DNA from: Acidobacteriaceae bacterium
GTDB lineage: Bacteria; Acidobacteriota; Terriglobia; Terriglobales; Acidobacteriaceae
Assembly: GCA_031296325.1 (NCBI GenBank)
Contig: JARLFY010000040.1
Location: 1-44,204 of the forward strand
Reading direction: 5' to 3'
DNA: 44,204 nt
Part shown: positions 25,437-33,450 of the stretch, piece after piece
How the letters are laid out: every line of letters begins with the position of its first letter
Position numbering within the stretch: position 1 is the stretch's first letter
Made by a program: the position numbers and the translations under genes
Notes under the pieces: generated by a model
What the model saw: only the letters and a program-made list of their open reading frames with translations
Told to the model about the DNA's origin: nothing
The model's database searches: none

Positions 25437-27563
25437 ATGAACCTTCACCCCATGCCGGAGTTTGGAAGCTACAGCCTGATGCTGGCGCTGATGCTGACCG
25501 CCTGCAACTTTCTCGGCGGAGCCTTTGCCCTGTGGGGAGCGACTCCCGCCGGAGTGCGCATCACCGGCATCCCCGAAGCGCGCTGGAATCGGCTGGGCGA
25601 GGCGGCTCGCCGCGCCGGAATCGCCAGCTTTGTCGCCCTCTGCTGCGCTGCCTTTGCGCTGGTCTGGGCGGCCTTCACCAACGACTTCTCCGTCGAGTAC
25701 ATCCGCTCGCACAGCAACATCACGCTGAACCCGGCGTACAAGTTCGCCGCATTGTGGAGCGGGCAGGAGGGTTCGCTGTTGCTCTGGGCGTGGCTGTTGG
25801 GAGCCTACGGATTCGTCGTCCGTATGCGCTACCGCATCGACGTGCGACTGAGCGCGTTCGCCTCGGTGATTTTGGCCGCAATCCAACTCTTCTTTGTGCT
25901 TCTGCTGGTTGTTGCAGCGCCGCCATTTTCCATCGCGCCGGGGCCAGTCGCCGCCGATGGCGCGGGCCTCAACGTTCTTCTGCAATATCCCGAGATGGTA
26001 ATTCATCCGCCGATGCTGTATCTCGGCTACGTCGGATTCGCCGTCCCGTTTGCCTTCGCTCTCGGCGCGCTGATGATGCGCTACCCCGGCGAAAAGTGGA
26101 TCCACATCACTCGGCGCTGGACGATGGTTACCTGGCTCTTCCTCACCTGCGGAATTTTTCTTGGCGCTCACTGGGCCTACTCTGTGCTGGGCTGGGGCGG
26201 CTACTGGGGCTGGGATCCGGTAGAGAACGCATCGCTGATGCCGTGGCTCACCGGCACGGCGTTTCTGCACTCCGTCATGATGCAGGAAAAACGCGGCATG
26301 ATGAAGAACTGGAACGTTTGGCTGATCTTCACTACCTTCCTGCTGACGATTCTCGGTACGCTGCTCACCCGCTCGGGAATCATCAGCAGCGTTCACGCCT
26401 TCGCCGAGTCGCCCATCGGAGCGTGGTTCTATGCCTTCATCATCATCGCGTTTCTGGTCTGCCTTATCACTTTCCTGCTGCGCCGCGACCATCTGAAGTC
26501 GGAGAACAAGCTGGAGTCTTTGGTCAGTCGCGAATCCAGCTTTCTGTTCAACAACATGATCCTGCTGGCCGCCTGCGCCACGGTGATTACCGGAACCTTC
26601 TTCCCGCTGCTCTCCGAGTGGTGGACCGGCTCGAAGGTGACGATGGGCGCGGCCTACTACAATCGCGTCAACATTCCCATAGGGCTGACTCTGCTCTTTC
26701 TCACTGGCATCGGTCCGTTGCTGGCGTGGCGTGCAACCTCGCTGCGATCGATCCGGCGCAACTTTATTCTGCCCTCGATTGCAATGGCGGTAACGGCCGT
26801 TGTGCTGATGATCGCCGGCATTCGCCCCTGGAACGATGGCGATGATATGGAGTCGACCTTCTTTTCGCTGATCGCCTTCGCTCTCTCGGCGGGAGTCATC
26901 ACGGCCATCGTCGAGGAGTTCACCCGCGGAGCCAGCGTTGTGCGCACCCAGACGGGCAAGAATCTGCTCTCCTCGATGGTCTTGCTGGTGCGTCGCAACA
27001 CGCGTCGTTACGGCGGATACATCATCCACTTTGGCGTTGTGGTCATGTTCATTGGCATCGCCGGAGGAGCCTTCAACCGCGCCGTCGAGCAGGAGATGAG
27101 CTACGGCGATACGATCTCCATCGGCCCGTATCGGCTGGTCTGCATGAGTATCACGCAGGATTCCACCGCGAACTACGACACCAACTACGCGCTGCTCGAC
27201 GTCTATCGCGGCGGCAAGAAGATTACCCAACTCTCGCCGGAGAAGCGCGTCTACTTCGCGGGGACGGAACACGAGCAGGCCTCGACCATCGTCGCCCTGC
27301 ACTCGACCGCCGAGTCCGATCTCTACACCGTCTTCGAGGGAACCAATCCAGACAACGGACAGCCCATCCTGAAGGTCTTTCTCAATCCGCTGATCGCATG
27401 GATCTGGATCGGAATCATCATCGTCGTCCTCGGAACCTTTATCGCGCTGGTTCCGAACCTCGTTCGCATTCCCGCGCGAGTGCGACAGGAAGACTCGGTT
27501 GAGGCAACGCCCGCAGCAGCGCTTGGAGCGTCGTCCCTTCTGGCAGAGGCTCCCCATGTTTAG
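25437..27563 (+). CDS. ccmF: Cytochrome c maturation heme lyase CcmF
   Basis: 708-residue membrane protein that attaches heme to apocytochrome c with CcmH. The tryptophan-rich heme-binding WWD stretch WGGYWGWDPVENASLMPW lies near residue 250, and other family segments such as FAALWSGQEGSLLLWAWLLG are present. Histidine-rich helices carry the heme ligands. The C terminus (ILKVFLNPLIAWIWIGI, VVLGTFIALVP) is a final helix pair. ATG at 25437 has only a weak ribosome site. It is followed with overlap by ccmH. Other ccm genes are outside the window. It serves the cytochromes made further right. Confidence 0.94.
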   Translation: MNLHPMPEFGSYSLMLALMLTACNFLGGAFALWGATPAGVRITGIPEARWNRLGEAARRAGIASFVALCCAAFALVWAAFTNDFSVEYIRSHSNITLNPAYKFAALWSGQEGSLLLWAWLLGAYGFVVRMRYRIDVRLSAFASVILAAIQLFFVLLLVVAAPPFSIAPGPVAADGAGLNVLLQYPEMVIHPPMLYLGYVGFAVPFAFALGALMMRYPGEKWIHITRRWTMVTWLFLTCGIFLGAHWAYSVLGWGGYWGWDPVENASLMPWLTGTAFLHSVMMQEKRGMMKNWNVWLIFTTFLLTILGTLLTRSGIISSVHAFAESPIGAWFYAFIIIAFLVCLITFLLRRDHLKSENKLESLVSRESSFLFNNMILLAACATVITGTFFPLLSEWWTGSKVTMGAAYYNRVNIPIGLTLLFLTGIGPLLAWRATSLRSIRRNFILPSIAMAVTAVVLMIAGIRPWNDGDDMESTFFSLIAFALSAGVITAIVEEFTRGASVVRTQTGKNLLSSMVLLVRRNTRRYGGYIIHFGVVVMFIGIAGGAFNRAVEQEMSYGDTISIGPYRLVCMSITQDSTANYDTNYALLDVYRGGKKITQLSPEKRVYFAGTEHEQASTIVALHSTAESDLYTVFEGTNPDNGQPILKVFLNPLIAWIWIGIIIVVLGTFIALVPNLVRIPARVRQEDSVEATPAAALGASSLLAEAPHV

Positions 27564-28110
27564 GCGCGCACAACTCCGGCTCCCCCACCTCAACGGCCCG
27601 ATCTTCTGGGCTCGCGCGGTACAGCTTGCCCTGCTCTGCGTGGTTACGGTTGCAATGCTGGGCGCGGGACAGTCGCGCTTCGACCGCTTGGGCCATGAGC
27701 TGATGTGCTCCTGCGGATGCAGTCAGGTTCTGCTGGAGTGCAACCACGTCGGCTGCCCGGACTCCTCGCGCATGATCGGCGAGCTACACGCGCAGATCAA
27801 CAGCGGAGCCAGCGACACCGCCGTCCTCAACTGGTTCGTTGCCAAGTACGGCGCGACGATTCTGACCGCGCCGATCCGTGGCGGCTTCGACAATGTTGCA
27901 TGGATCATTCCCGTCGCAATCTTTCTGCTGGCCACCATCGGCACCTTCGCCACGGTCTGGCTGTGGAAGCGCCGCGCGCTGCAACTGGCCGGCGCATCGA
28001 ATCTGGGCGAAGGCAGTGACCTCCCTGCTCCCACCGGATCCAATCCCGATGCATCCAACCCTCAGGACGCGGCCCTGCGCGAGCGCATCCGCCGCGAGAC
28101 GGAGTACTGA
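27556..28110 (+). CDS. ccmH: CcmH-like cytochrome c maturation protein, variant motif
   Basis: 184-residue protein with a signal-anchor helix (about 20-37) and a second helix near 115-139, as for CcmH N-terminal domains. In place of the standard LRCxxCQ reductant motif it has LMCSCGCSQ with Cys51, Cys53, Cys55, then Cys62 (LECNH) and Cys67 (VGCPD), so the disulfide chemistry of apocytochrome reduction may use other pairs. The ATG at 27556 overlaps the ccmF stop by eight bases; an in-frame start at 27499 was rejected since it would overlap further. It is coupled to the CcmI-like gene by a one-base TGATG overlap. Confidence 0.88.
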   Translation: MFRRAQLRLPHLNGPIFWARAVQLALLCVVTVAMLGAGQSRFDRLGHELMCSCGCSQVLLECNHVGCPDSSRMIGELHAQINSGASDTAVLNWFVAKYGATILTAPIRGGFDNVAWIIPVAIFLLATIGTFATVWLWKRRALQLAGASNLGEGSDLPAPTGSNPDASNPQDAALRERIRRETEY

Positions 28111-28430
28111 TGAATCTGATCGACTTTCTGACGACTCCCAGCTTTGTGGCGGGCTTTGTTCTGACCGTCTCTCTCTTCGCCTACATTTTCTGGCCGGAGC
28201 GCAATCCCTTCGTGCAGGCCGACAAGACGCGCGTCGACTACCTGAACGAACGCAAGGACGCGATCTACGAGAATCTGCGCGACCTGAACTTCGAGTTTCA
28301 GGCTGGCAAGTACCCCGAGGCCGATTACAACCAGCAGCGCGCGGCGCTCGAAGACGAGGCCGCCCGAACCATCGCCGAGATGGCTCTCCTTACCGCTCGC
28401 GGCATGAAGAGTACTCGCACCCGAGCGTAG
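28110..28430 (+). CDS. CcmI-like short cytochrome maturation protein
   Basis: 106 residues with one N-terminal helix (SFVAGFVLTVSLFAYIFWP, 11-29) and a charged, helical tail containing LRDLNFEFQAGKYPEADY (56-73). This is like the membrane-anchored first part of CcmI, without its TPR part. The start codon overlaps the ccmH stop, so ccmF, ccmH and this gene are one operon. Probably helps hold apocytochromes for CcmF/H; this is inference from position. Confidence 0.8.
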   Translation: MNLIDFLTTPSFVAGFVLTVSLFAYIFWPERNPFVQADKTRVDYLNERKDAIYENLRDLNFEFQAGKYPEADYNQQRAALEDEAARTIAEMALLTARGMKSTRTRA

Positions 28431-28481
28431 AGTGTATCTATCATTACTGTAATGTCGGCGTTACTGTAATACCGAAAGGCG

Positions 28482-28576
28482 TTGTCATTCTGAGCATCTA
28501 TTGTCATTCTGAGTGAAACGAAGAATCCCCGCATTTTGTTTGCAGCGCGACACTCTACACTATTGGCAAAAATGCT
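28482..28576 (+). repeat. Dispersed GTCATTC element, copy E (doubled head)
   Basis: The head TTGTCATTCTGAG occurs twice, 19 bases apart, before AAGAATCCCCGCATTTTG and TTGCAGCGCGACACTCTACA. It overlaps the first few bases of the gene at 28572. Upstream (28443-28470) stand two copies of TTACTGTAAT, which also occur at the outer end of copy C in inverted form, so the element probably extends to about 28443. Confidence 0.7.
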
Positions 28577-29996
28577 CACTGTACTCGACGGCAACACGAT
28601 CCCCAATCTAGCGATTGAGAACTGGACACTGACCTTGACTCCTTCGACACTCCGCACACCCCGCGCACTTCTCTCGCTTGCCTGCCTTTTGCTCGCCTCC
28701 GCGACGGCGTTTGCCAGTCCGCTGAGCGGCGTCGTCACCGACCGCACCACGGGCAAGCCCTCTGCGGGAGACACCATCGAGGTCATCAACATGGCGCAGG
28801 GCATGGATCCGGTCGCCAAGACGACCTCGGACTCCGCCGGACGCTTTCACGTCAACGCACCCGACGGCGGCAAGACTCTGCTGCGCGTTACCCATCGCGG
28901 CTCGGACTACTACAAGAGCGTAGACCCTGCCAGCAACAGCGTGGCCATCGACATCTACGATTCGGCGGCGAAGATTGACGGCATCACCTCAATCGCCCTC
29001 GTCCTGCGCGCCGAGACCGACAACACCGGCAAGACGATCAATGTAGCCGAGACCATTGGCATACAGAACTCCTCCGCTCCGGCGCGCACCGAGTTTGGTG
29101 GCAACACCTTCGACTTCTATCTGCCCAAGGGCGCGGAGATCCAGCAGACGCTGGCCAGTTCTCCCGGCGGCCTGCCCACCAACAGCGACGTCAAGACGCT
29201 GGACGCGGCCAGCGGACACTACGCCTTTACCTTCCCCATCCGCCCCGGCGAGACACGCTTCCAAGTCGCCTACACCCTGCCCTACAACGGCAAACAGGAC
29301 TTCGCGCTGCGTCTCTCGGTGCCCACCGGAGACGTCGCCGTAATGCTTCCGAAGTCAATGCACTTTCAAGGCTCGGCGCAGTTCCAGCCATTGAACGTTG
29401 ACCCCAACGCGCAGAGCTTCGCCGCGCATGAACCCGTCCTCACCCAGCCAGTTGCGTTCAGCGTCAGCGGCACAGGCCAGTTGCCCGACGAGTCGCAGTC
29501 CTCGACTCAGGGCGGGGCGCAAGCGATGGGTTCCGACGGCGGAGCGCAGGTATCGACCAGCGGCATGCGTCCCGGCGGAGGCCTCGGCGCACCGGGCGAT
29601 CCCGAGGGCCAGAACGATCCCTGGGCGCGCTACAAGTGGTGGATCCTCAGCCTGCTCGGAGTCGCTCTGATCGTCGGAGCCTGGGCGATGCTGAAGGCTG
29701 GCCAGACCGCGCCAACTCCGGGCGAGGCGTCGCTGCCCGCAGCCGCGTCCTTCGCAACAATCCCAACGCCAACCGCAGCGAGCGCTGCTTCACCCGCTGC
29801 AAGTGCAGCCTCCGCGCCGGAGACTCTGCTGCAAGCCCTGCGCGATGAGCTTTTTGCGCTGGAAACCGATCGCCTCGCCGGTCGCCTCAGTGAGTCGCAG
29901 TATGCCGAGCAAAAGACCGCATTCGACACCGTCCTGCGCCGAGCCATGGCGCGCAGCGAATCCACTCCCGCCGCGTCTAATGAGAAAATAGGCTAG
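28572..29996 (+). CDS. Secreted carboxypeptidase-regulatory-like domain protein
   Basis: 474 residues with a long signal (RALLSLACLLLASATAFAS, about 30-48), a CarboxypepD_reg-like beta domain (PLSGVVTDRTTGKPSAGD, SAGRFHVNAP), a second beta-rich part (FRLSVPTG), a transmembrane helix near 356-374 (WWILSLLGVALIVGAWAML) and a short cytoplasmic tail with LRDELFALETDRLAGRL. The tail motif is closely similar to the CcmI-like small protein two genes upstream. Start uncertain: ATG 28572 has no clear ribosome site and sits in a repeat copy; a later in-frame TTG near 28632 just ahead of the signal peptide is possible. Probably envelope-exposed. The htpX gene follows by 38 bases. Confidence 0.75.
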   Translation: MLTVLDGNTIPNLAIENWTLTLTPSTLRTPRALLSLACLLLASATAFASPLSGVVTDRTTGKPSAGDTIEVINMAQGMDPVAKTTSDSAGRFHVNAPDGGKTLLRVTHRGSDYYKSVDPASNSVAIDIYDSAAKIDGITSIALVLRAETDNTGKTINVAETIGIQNSSAPARTEFGGNTFDFYLPKGAEIQQTLASSPGGLPTNSDVKTLDAASGHYAFTFPIRPGETRFQVAYTLPYNGKQDFALRLSVPTGDVAVMLPKSMHFQGSAQFQPLNVDPNAQSFAAHEPVLTQPVAFSVSGTGQLPDESQSSTQGGAQAMGSDGGAQVSTSGMRPGGGLGAPGDPEGQNDPWARYKWWILSLLGVALIVGAWAMLKAGQTAPTPGEASLPAAASFATIPTPTAASAASPAASAASAPETLLQALRDELFALETDRLAGRLSESQYAEQKTAFDTVLRRAMARSESTPAASNEKIG

Positions 29997-30034
29997 ATAG
30001 GCTGCCTTCAGCGGCCGCTCCTCCAGAGGACTTC

Positions 30035-30883
30035 ATGAACACCTTCAAATCGACGCTGCTACTTGTTGGCCTGATGCTTTTGCTGGTCTTCGCCGGCGAC
30101 CGCATCGGCGGCCAGAACGGAATGCTGCTGGCCTTCGTTCTCTCGGTCGCGATGAACTTCACTGCATACTTCTACTCCGACAAGATCGCGTTGAAGATGT
30201 ATCGCGCGCAGCCGGTCACGCGCGACGAACTTCCCCGCGCCTACGAGGTCGTCGAGCGGCTGACCGCAAAGCAAAATCTTCCCATGCCGAAGATCTACGT
30301 TCTGCCCACCGAGTCTCCCAACGCCTTCGCCACCGGGCGCAATCCACAACACGCCTCGGTCGCTGTGACCCACGGAATCCTCGGTCTGCTCACCGACGAG
30401 GAGTTGGCGGGCGTTCTGGCCCATGAACTGGCCCACGTCAAGAACCGCGACATCCTGACCAGTTCGATTGCCGCGACCCTCGCCGGAGCCATCACCATGA
30501 TCGCGCGCATGGGCTACTGGGCCTCGCTCTTTGGCGGTTACGGCGGAGGCGGACGACGCGAGCGTGGCGGAGGCATCGGAGGACTGCTGATGCTGATCGT
30601 CGCGCCGATTGCGGCCAGCCTGATCCAGCTCGCCATCTCCCGTTCGCGCGAGTTTGAGGCCGATGCCACCGGCGCGGCAACCACCGGCAATCCCTACGCA
30701 CTGGCCAGCGCACTGCAAAAGCTGGAGAACTACTCCAAGCGGTTGCCTCTTGAGGCCACGCCATCGACGGCTCACATGTTTATCATCGCTCCACTGCTGG
30801 GCGGAGGCTTCGGCAACCTCTTCTCGACCCATCCTCCGACCAAGGAGCGCATCCACCGCCTCATCGGTCGCGATCTGGTCTGA
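30035..30883 (+). CDS. htpX: Membrane zinc metalloprotease HtpX
   Basis: 282-residue M48-family protease that degrades damaged membrane proteins in stress. Two N-terminal helices (about 5-45), the zinc motif HELAH at 130-134 with Glu131 as base, and the third ligand Glu208 in SREFEADATGA. A glycine-rich loop (YGGGGRRERGGGIGG, near 168-183) separates two further hydrophobic segments. AGAGGA lies eight bases before the ATG. It sits between the carboxypeptidase-regulatory-like gene and the GT-C-type gene, possibly in one transcript. The active-site residues are all in place. Confidence 0.94.
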   Translation: MNTFKSTLLLVGLMLLLVFAGDRIGGQNGMLLAFVLSVAMNFTAYFYSDKIALKMYRAQPVTRDELPRAYEVVERLTAKQNLPMPKIYVLPTESPNAFATGRNPQHASVAVTHGILGLLTDEELAGVLAHELAHVKNRDILTSSIAATLAGAITMIARMGYWASLFGGYGGGGRRERGGGIGGLLMLIVAPIAASLIQLAISRSREFEADATGAATTGNPYALASALQKLENYSKRLPLEATPSTAHMFIIAPLLGGGFGNLFSTHPPTKERIHRLIGRDLV

Positions 30884-30924
30884 TTGCACAGAGTGACAAA
30901 TACTTACCACCGATTGCACGGATA

Positions 30925-32445
30925 ATGATGAATCATGCAATGTCCAAAATACTAACCGAGGCATCCTTGAACTCACCTGTGAATCTGCCGCAGTCAACGA
31001 CATCCAAGACCGACAACAGCAAGGCCGAGCAGTTTGCGCAGACGCTTGTGCTCGCCCTGCTCTTTGCAATTCCGGCGCTGATCTGCCTTCATGCAGCCTG
31101 CGTGGGAGACGCGGACATCTGGTGGCATCTGCGCACCGGCGAGTGGATTCTGCAACACCACGCGATTCCGCGCGTCGATCCCTATTCCGCTCCCTTGGTG
31201 GGAAAGACCTGGTTGGCCTACAGTTGGCTCTTCGAGCTGATCGTAATCAAACTGTTTTACCGCTTTGGATTGGCTGGCATCATAACCTACACCGGCGCGA
31301 TGGTTTTGGCAATCACGGTGGCCTTGTTTCACATGGTTCGGCGGCTACAGCGTGATTTCTCCCTTGTCATGCTACTAACCTTCACCATCATGTACAGCAT
31401 CTCGCGCCTCTATACGCCGCGCCCCTGGCTGTTCACCATTCTCTTTTTCGTTCTGGAACTGGACATTCTGATGCAGGCGCGCAAGACCGGGCGGGTGCGC
31501 GAACTGGCTTGGCTTCCGCTGATCTTTGCTCTGTGGGCGAACGTCCATATTCAGTTTGTCAACGGCCTGTTTGTGCTGGGACTTGCTCTGGTGGAAGCCG
31601 TTGCCGCACGCTGGCTCACGGACTCTGCGACGCGCATCCGGCCTGGCTGGATGGGTCTCTCGCTGCTTGGCTGTGGATTGGCGACGCTGGCAAATCCGTT
31701 TGGTTGGCACATCTACGGAGTGGCGTACGATCTGGCAACACAGGGCGGCGCACTGAACAAGGTCTCCGAACTACAGGCTATTCCCTTCCGCACACTGTCG
31801 GACTATCTGATTCTGCTACTGGCCATGGCCAGCACGGCGGTGTTGGCGTGGAAGCGGCGATTCCTGTTCTTTGAGACGGCTCTGCTGGCGTTTGCGGTGA
31901 TTCTGTCTTTCCGATCAAGTCGCGATCTCTGGGTCGTGGCCATAGTTGCTGCAATGGTTCTGGCTTCGTCCCTCTCAGGCAGCGAGAAGGCACCGATTTA
32001 CTTGACCCGATCCAATACAGCGATCGCGGTTGTCCTCGCTGTTTTTGTGGTCTTAGTCGGCTTCCGCGTGATGCCCCTGAGCAATGCGCAACTTGAAACT
32101 CAAATGGCTAAGGATCTTCCCGTAAAAGCTGTACAAGAGATTCGCGCCAAGGGCTATGCTGGGCCGTTGTATAACGACTATAGCTGGGGAGGCTACCTGA
32201 TCTGGGCTTTGCGCACTCCCGTCAGCATCGACGGACGCCAGAATCTCTATGGAGATCCGCGTCTTGATCGATCAGCCGCGACATGGAATGCACAGCCCGA
32301 CTGGGCCAGCGATGCGCAGTTGACCTCGGCTGGAACGGTGATCGGATCGGTCAAGTCTCCGCTGACCCAACTGCTGCGCATGGATCCGAAGTTTCAACTC
32401 GTCTATGAGGACGATCTGGCCGCCGTCTTTATCGCGCGCCGGTGA
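30925..32445 (+). CDS. GT-C-type integral membrane protein, hypothetical
   Basis: 506 residues with about 11 membrane segments, starting near residue 42 (TLVLALLFAIPALICLHAA). The first loop has DADIWWHLRTGEWI, a pattern of acidic residues typical of lipid-linked-sugar glycosyltransferases of the GT-C fold, followed by HVDPYSAPLVGKTWLAYSWL-like residues. The C-terminal 100 residues (FLNDYSWGGYLIWALRTPVS type, DGRQNLYGDPRLD) form a soluble region. It may transfer a sugar from a polyprenyl donor, which is inference; no sugar genes adjoin. The start at 30925 is a tandem ATGATG with weak site, so 5-20 residues are uncertain. Confidence 0.75.
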   Translation: MMNHAMSKILTEASLNSPVNLPQSTTSKTDNSKAEQFAQTLVLALLFAIPALICLHAACVGDADIWWHLRTGEWILQHHAIPRVDPYSAPLVGKTWLAYSWLFELIVIKLFYRFGLAGIITYTGAMVLAITVALFHMVRRLQRDFSLVMLLTFTIMYSISRLYTPRPWLFTILFFVLELDILMQARKTGRVRELAWLPLIFALWANVHIQFVNGLFVLGLALVEAVAARWLTDSATRIRPGWMGLSLLGCGLATLANPFGWHIYGVAYDLATQGGALNKVSELQAIPFRTLSDYLILLLAMASTAVLAWKRRFLFFETALLAFAVILSFRSSRDLWVVAIVAAMVLASSLSGSEKAPIYLTRSNTAIAVVLAVFVVLVGFRVMPLSNAQLETQMAKDLPVKAVQEIRAKGYAGPLYNDYSWGGYLIWALRTPVSIDGRQNLYGDPRLDRSAATWNAQPDWASDAQLTSAGTVIGSVKSPLTQLLRMDPKFQLVYEDDLAAVFIARR

Positions 32446-32459
32446 TATGAATTCTAAAC

Positions 32460-33185
32460 TTACGAAGCCGCATCGTAGTCGTCGGCGCTGATGATCTGAA
32501 GTCCGGGTGTGGTGGGAGGTTGCTGGTCGATGAGCAGGATGGTGCGCACCGAACCGCTTGCATAAAAGGCCTGACTCCCGGTATAGATCGGCGCCGTCGC
32601 ATTGGTCGGAACCATTCCCGCACGCACAACTACGATGGAGTAGGTGCCGCTGGGCGCGTCGATGTATCCCGTATTGCGGCCAAAACTCACACCACTCACG
32701 GTCGGCGTAGCTCCCGCAAGCGTAGACCCGGGAGCAAGCAGATAGATGTCAACCGCTCCCGAACGAGTCGCCTGATCGAGAAAGCGCAGAGCCACCTGAC
32801 CGGAGGGAGCCGGATTGGACTGATCCTTGAGTACCGTCAACTGAAGGTTTGCGGCCACATTGCCCGCAAGCACAGTGTACTGGTTTCCGGCGACGAAGCT
32901 GCCGTGAACCGAGGCCAGTTGCTGCTGCGTTCCCGCCGTGTAAACAGCGTGGGTATACGTCCCCGCGGCAACCGGAATGTACGAACTGACGGTACCGAAG
33001 CCGACACTATATAGTCCTGCGGCGGAGTTCTGGTAGAGGTCGAGCGCGGGAGCATCCGGCGAGGCGTCGATGACGCGAACCTGCGAGACCGGCTGAATTC
33101 CCGCAATGCTCTGGCAGCCAGCCAGACCGGCGACAAGAACCGCCAGCGTCAACAGTCGAGCGAGTTGGGGAGAATGGAATCGCAT
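32460..33185 (-). CDS. DUF4397 lipoprotein
   Basis: 241-residue secreted lipoprotein. The N terminus ends in LAVLVAGLAGCQS, a good lipobox with Cys near residue 24. The two repeats of beta-rich sequence, RVIDASPDAPALDLYQN and LYLLAPGSTLAGATPTVSG type, fit the DUF4397 family. It converges with the GT-C gene and is 265 bases from the polyferredoxin gene, which points the other way. Function unknown; a cell-envelope structural role is usual for the family. Confidence 0.88.
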   Translation of the reverse strand: MRFHSPQLARLLTLAVLVAGLAGCQSIAGIQPVSQVRVIDASPDAPALDLYQNSAAGLYSVGFGTVSSYIPVAAGTYTHAVYTAGTQQQLASVHGSFVAGNQYTVLAGNVAANLQLTVLKDQSNPAPSGQVALRFLDQATRSGAVDIYLLAPGSTLAGATPTVSGVSFGRNTGYIDAPSGTYSIVVVRAGMVPTNATAPIYTGSQAFYASGSVRTILLIDQQPPTTPGLQIISADDYDAAS

Positions 33186-33450
33186 GATTACGGCAGTGGT
33201 TCAGATGCGCGTCAATCTTTAAACGACGACCGACAGAGACATTCTAAGCCATCCCGGCCAGATCTGGCCATGCGCGAGCAGTGCCACCCAGACGATCAAC
33301 GGAGGGTGATGGTCGTCACTGCCCATCGCATAAAGCTGAGCCGACAATCTCTCCTAGCTTTACTCGCGCTATCAGCGGTCGCCGTGTCTGTCCTGCGGCA
33401 AGGATATGGCGCTACAGTGTTCTGCTGAAAAGAGGCCTTTGGTTCGAGCC

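Noticed and set aside
25410-27593. 727-codon open frame on the minus strand across ccmF
   Set aside because: It is the antisense mirror of ccmF, caused by strong codon bias in a GC-rich gene; the sense frame matches CcmF from end to end.
33256-33269. 14-bp palindrome GGCCAGATCTGGCC as an operator
   Set aside because: Short GC-rich palindromes are expected by chance in this composition and it has no second copy nearby; kept only as a note for the DUF4397/polyferredoxin gap.
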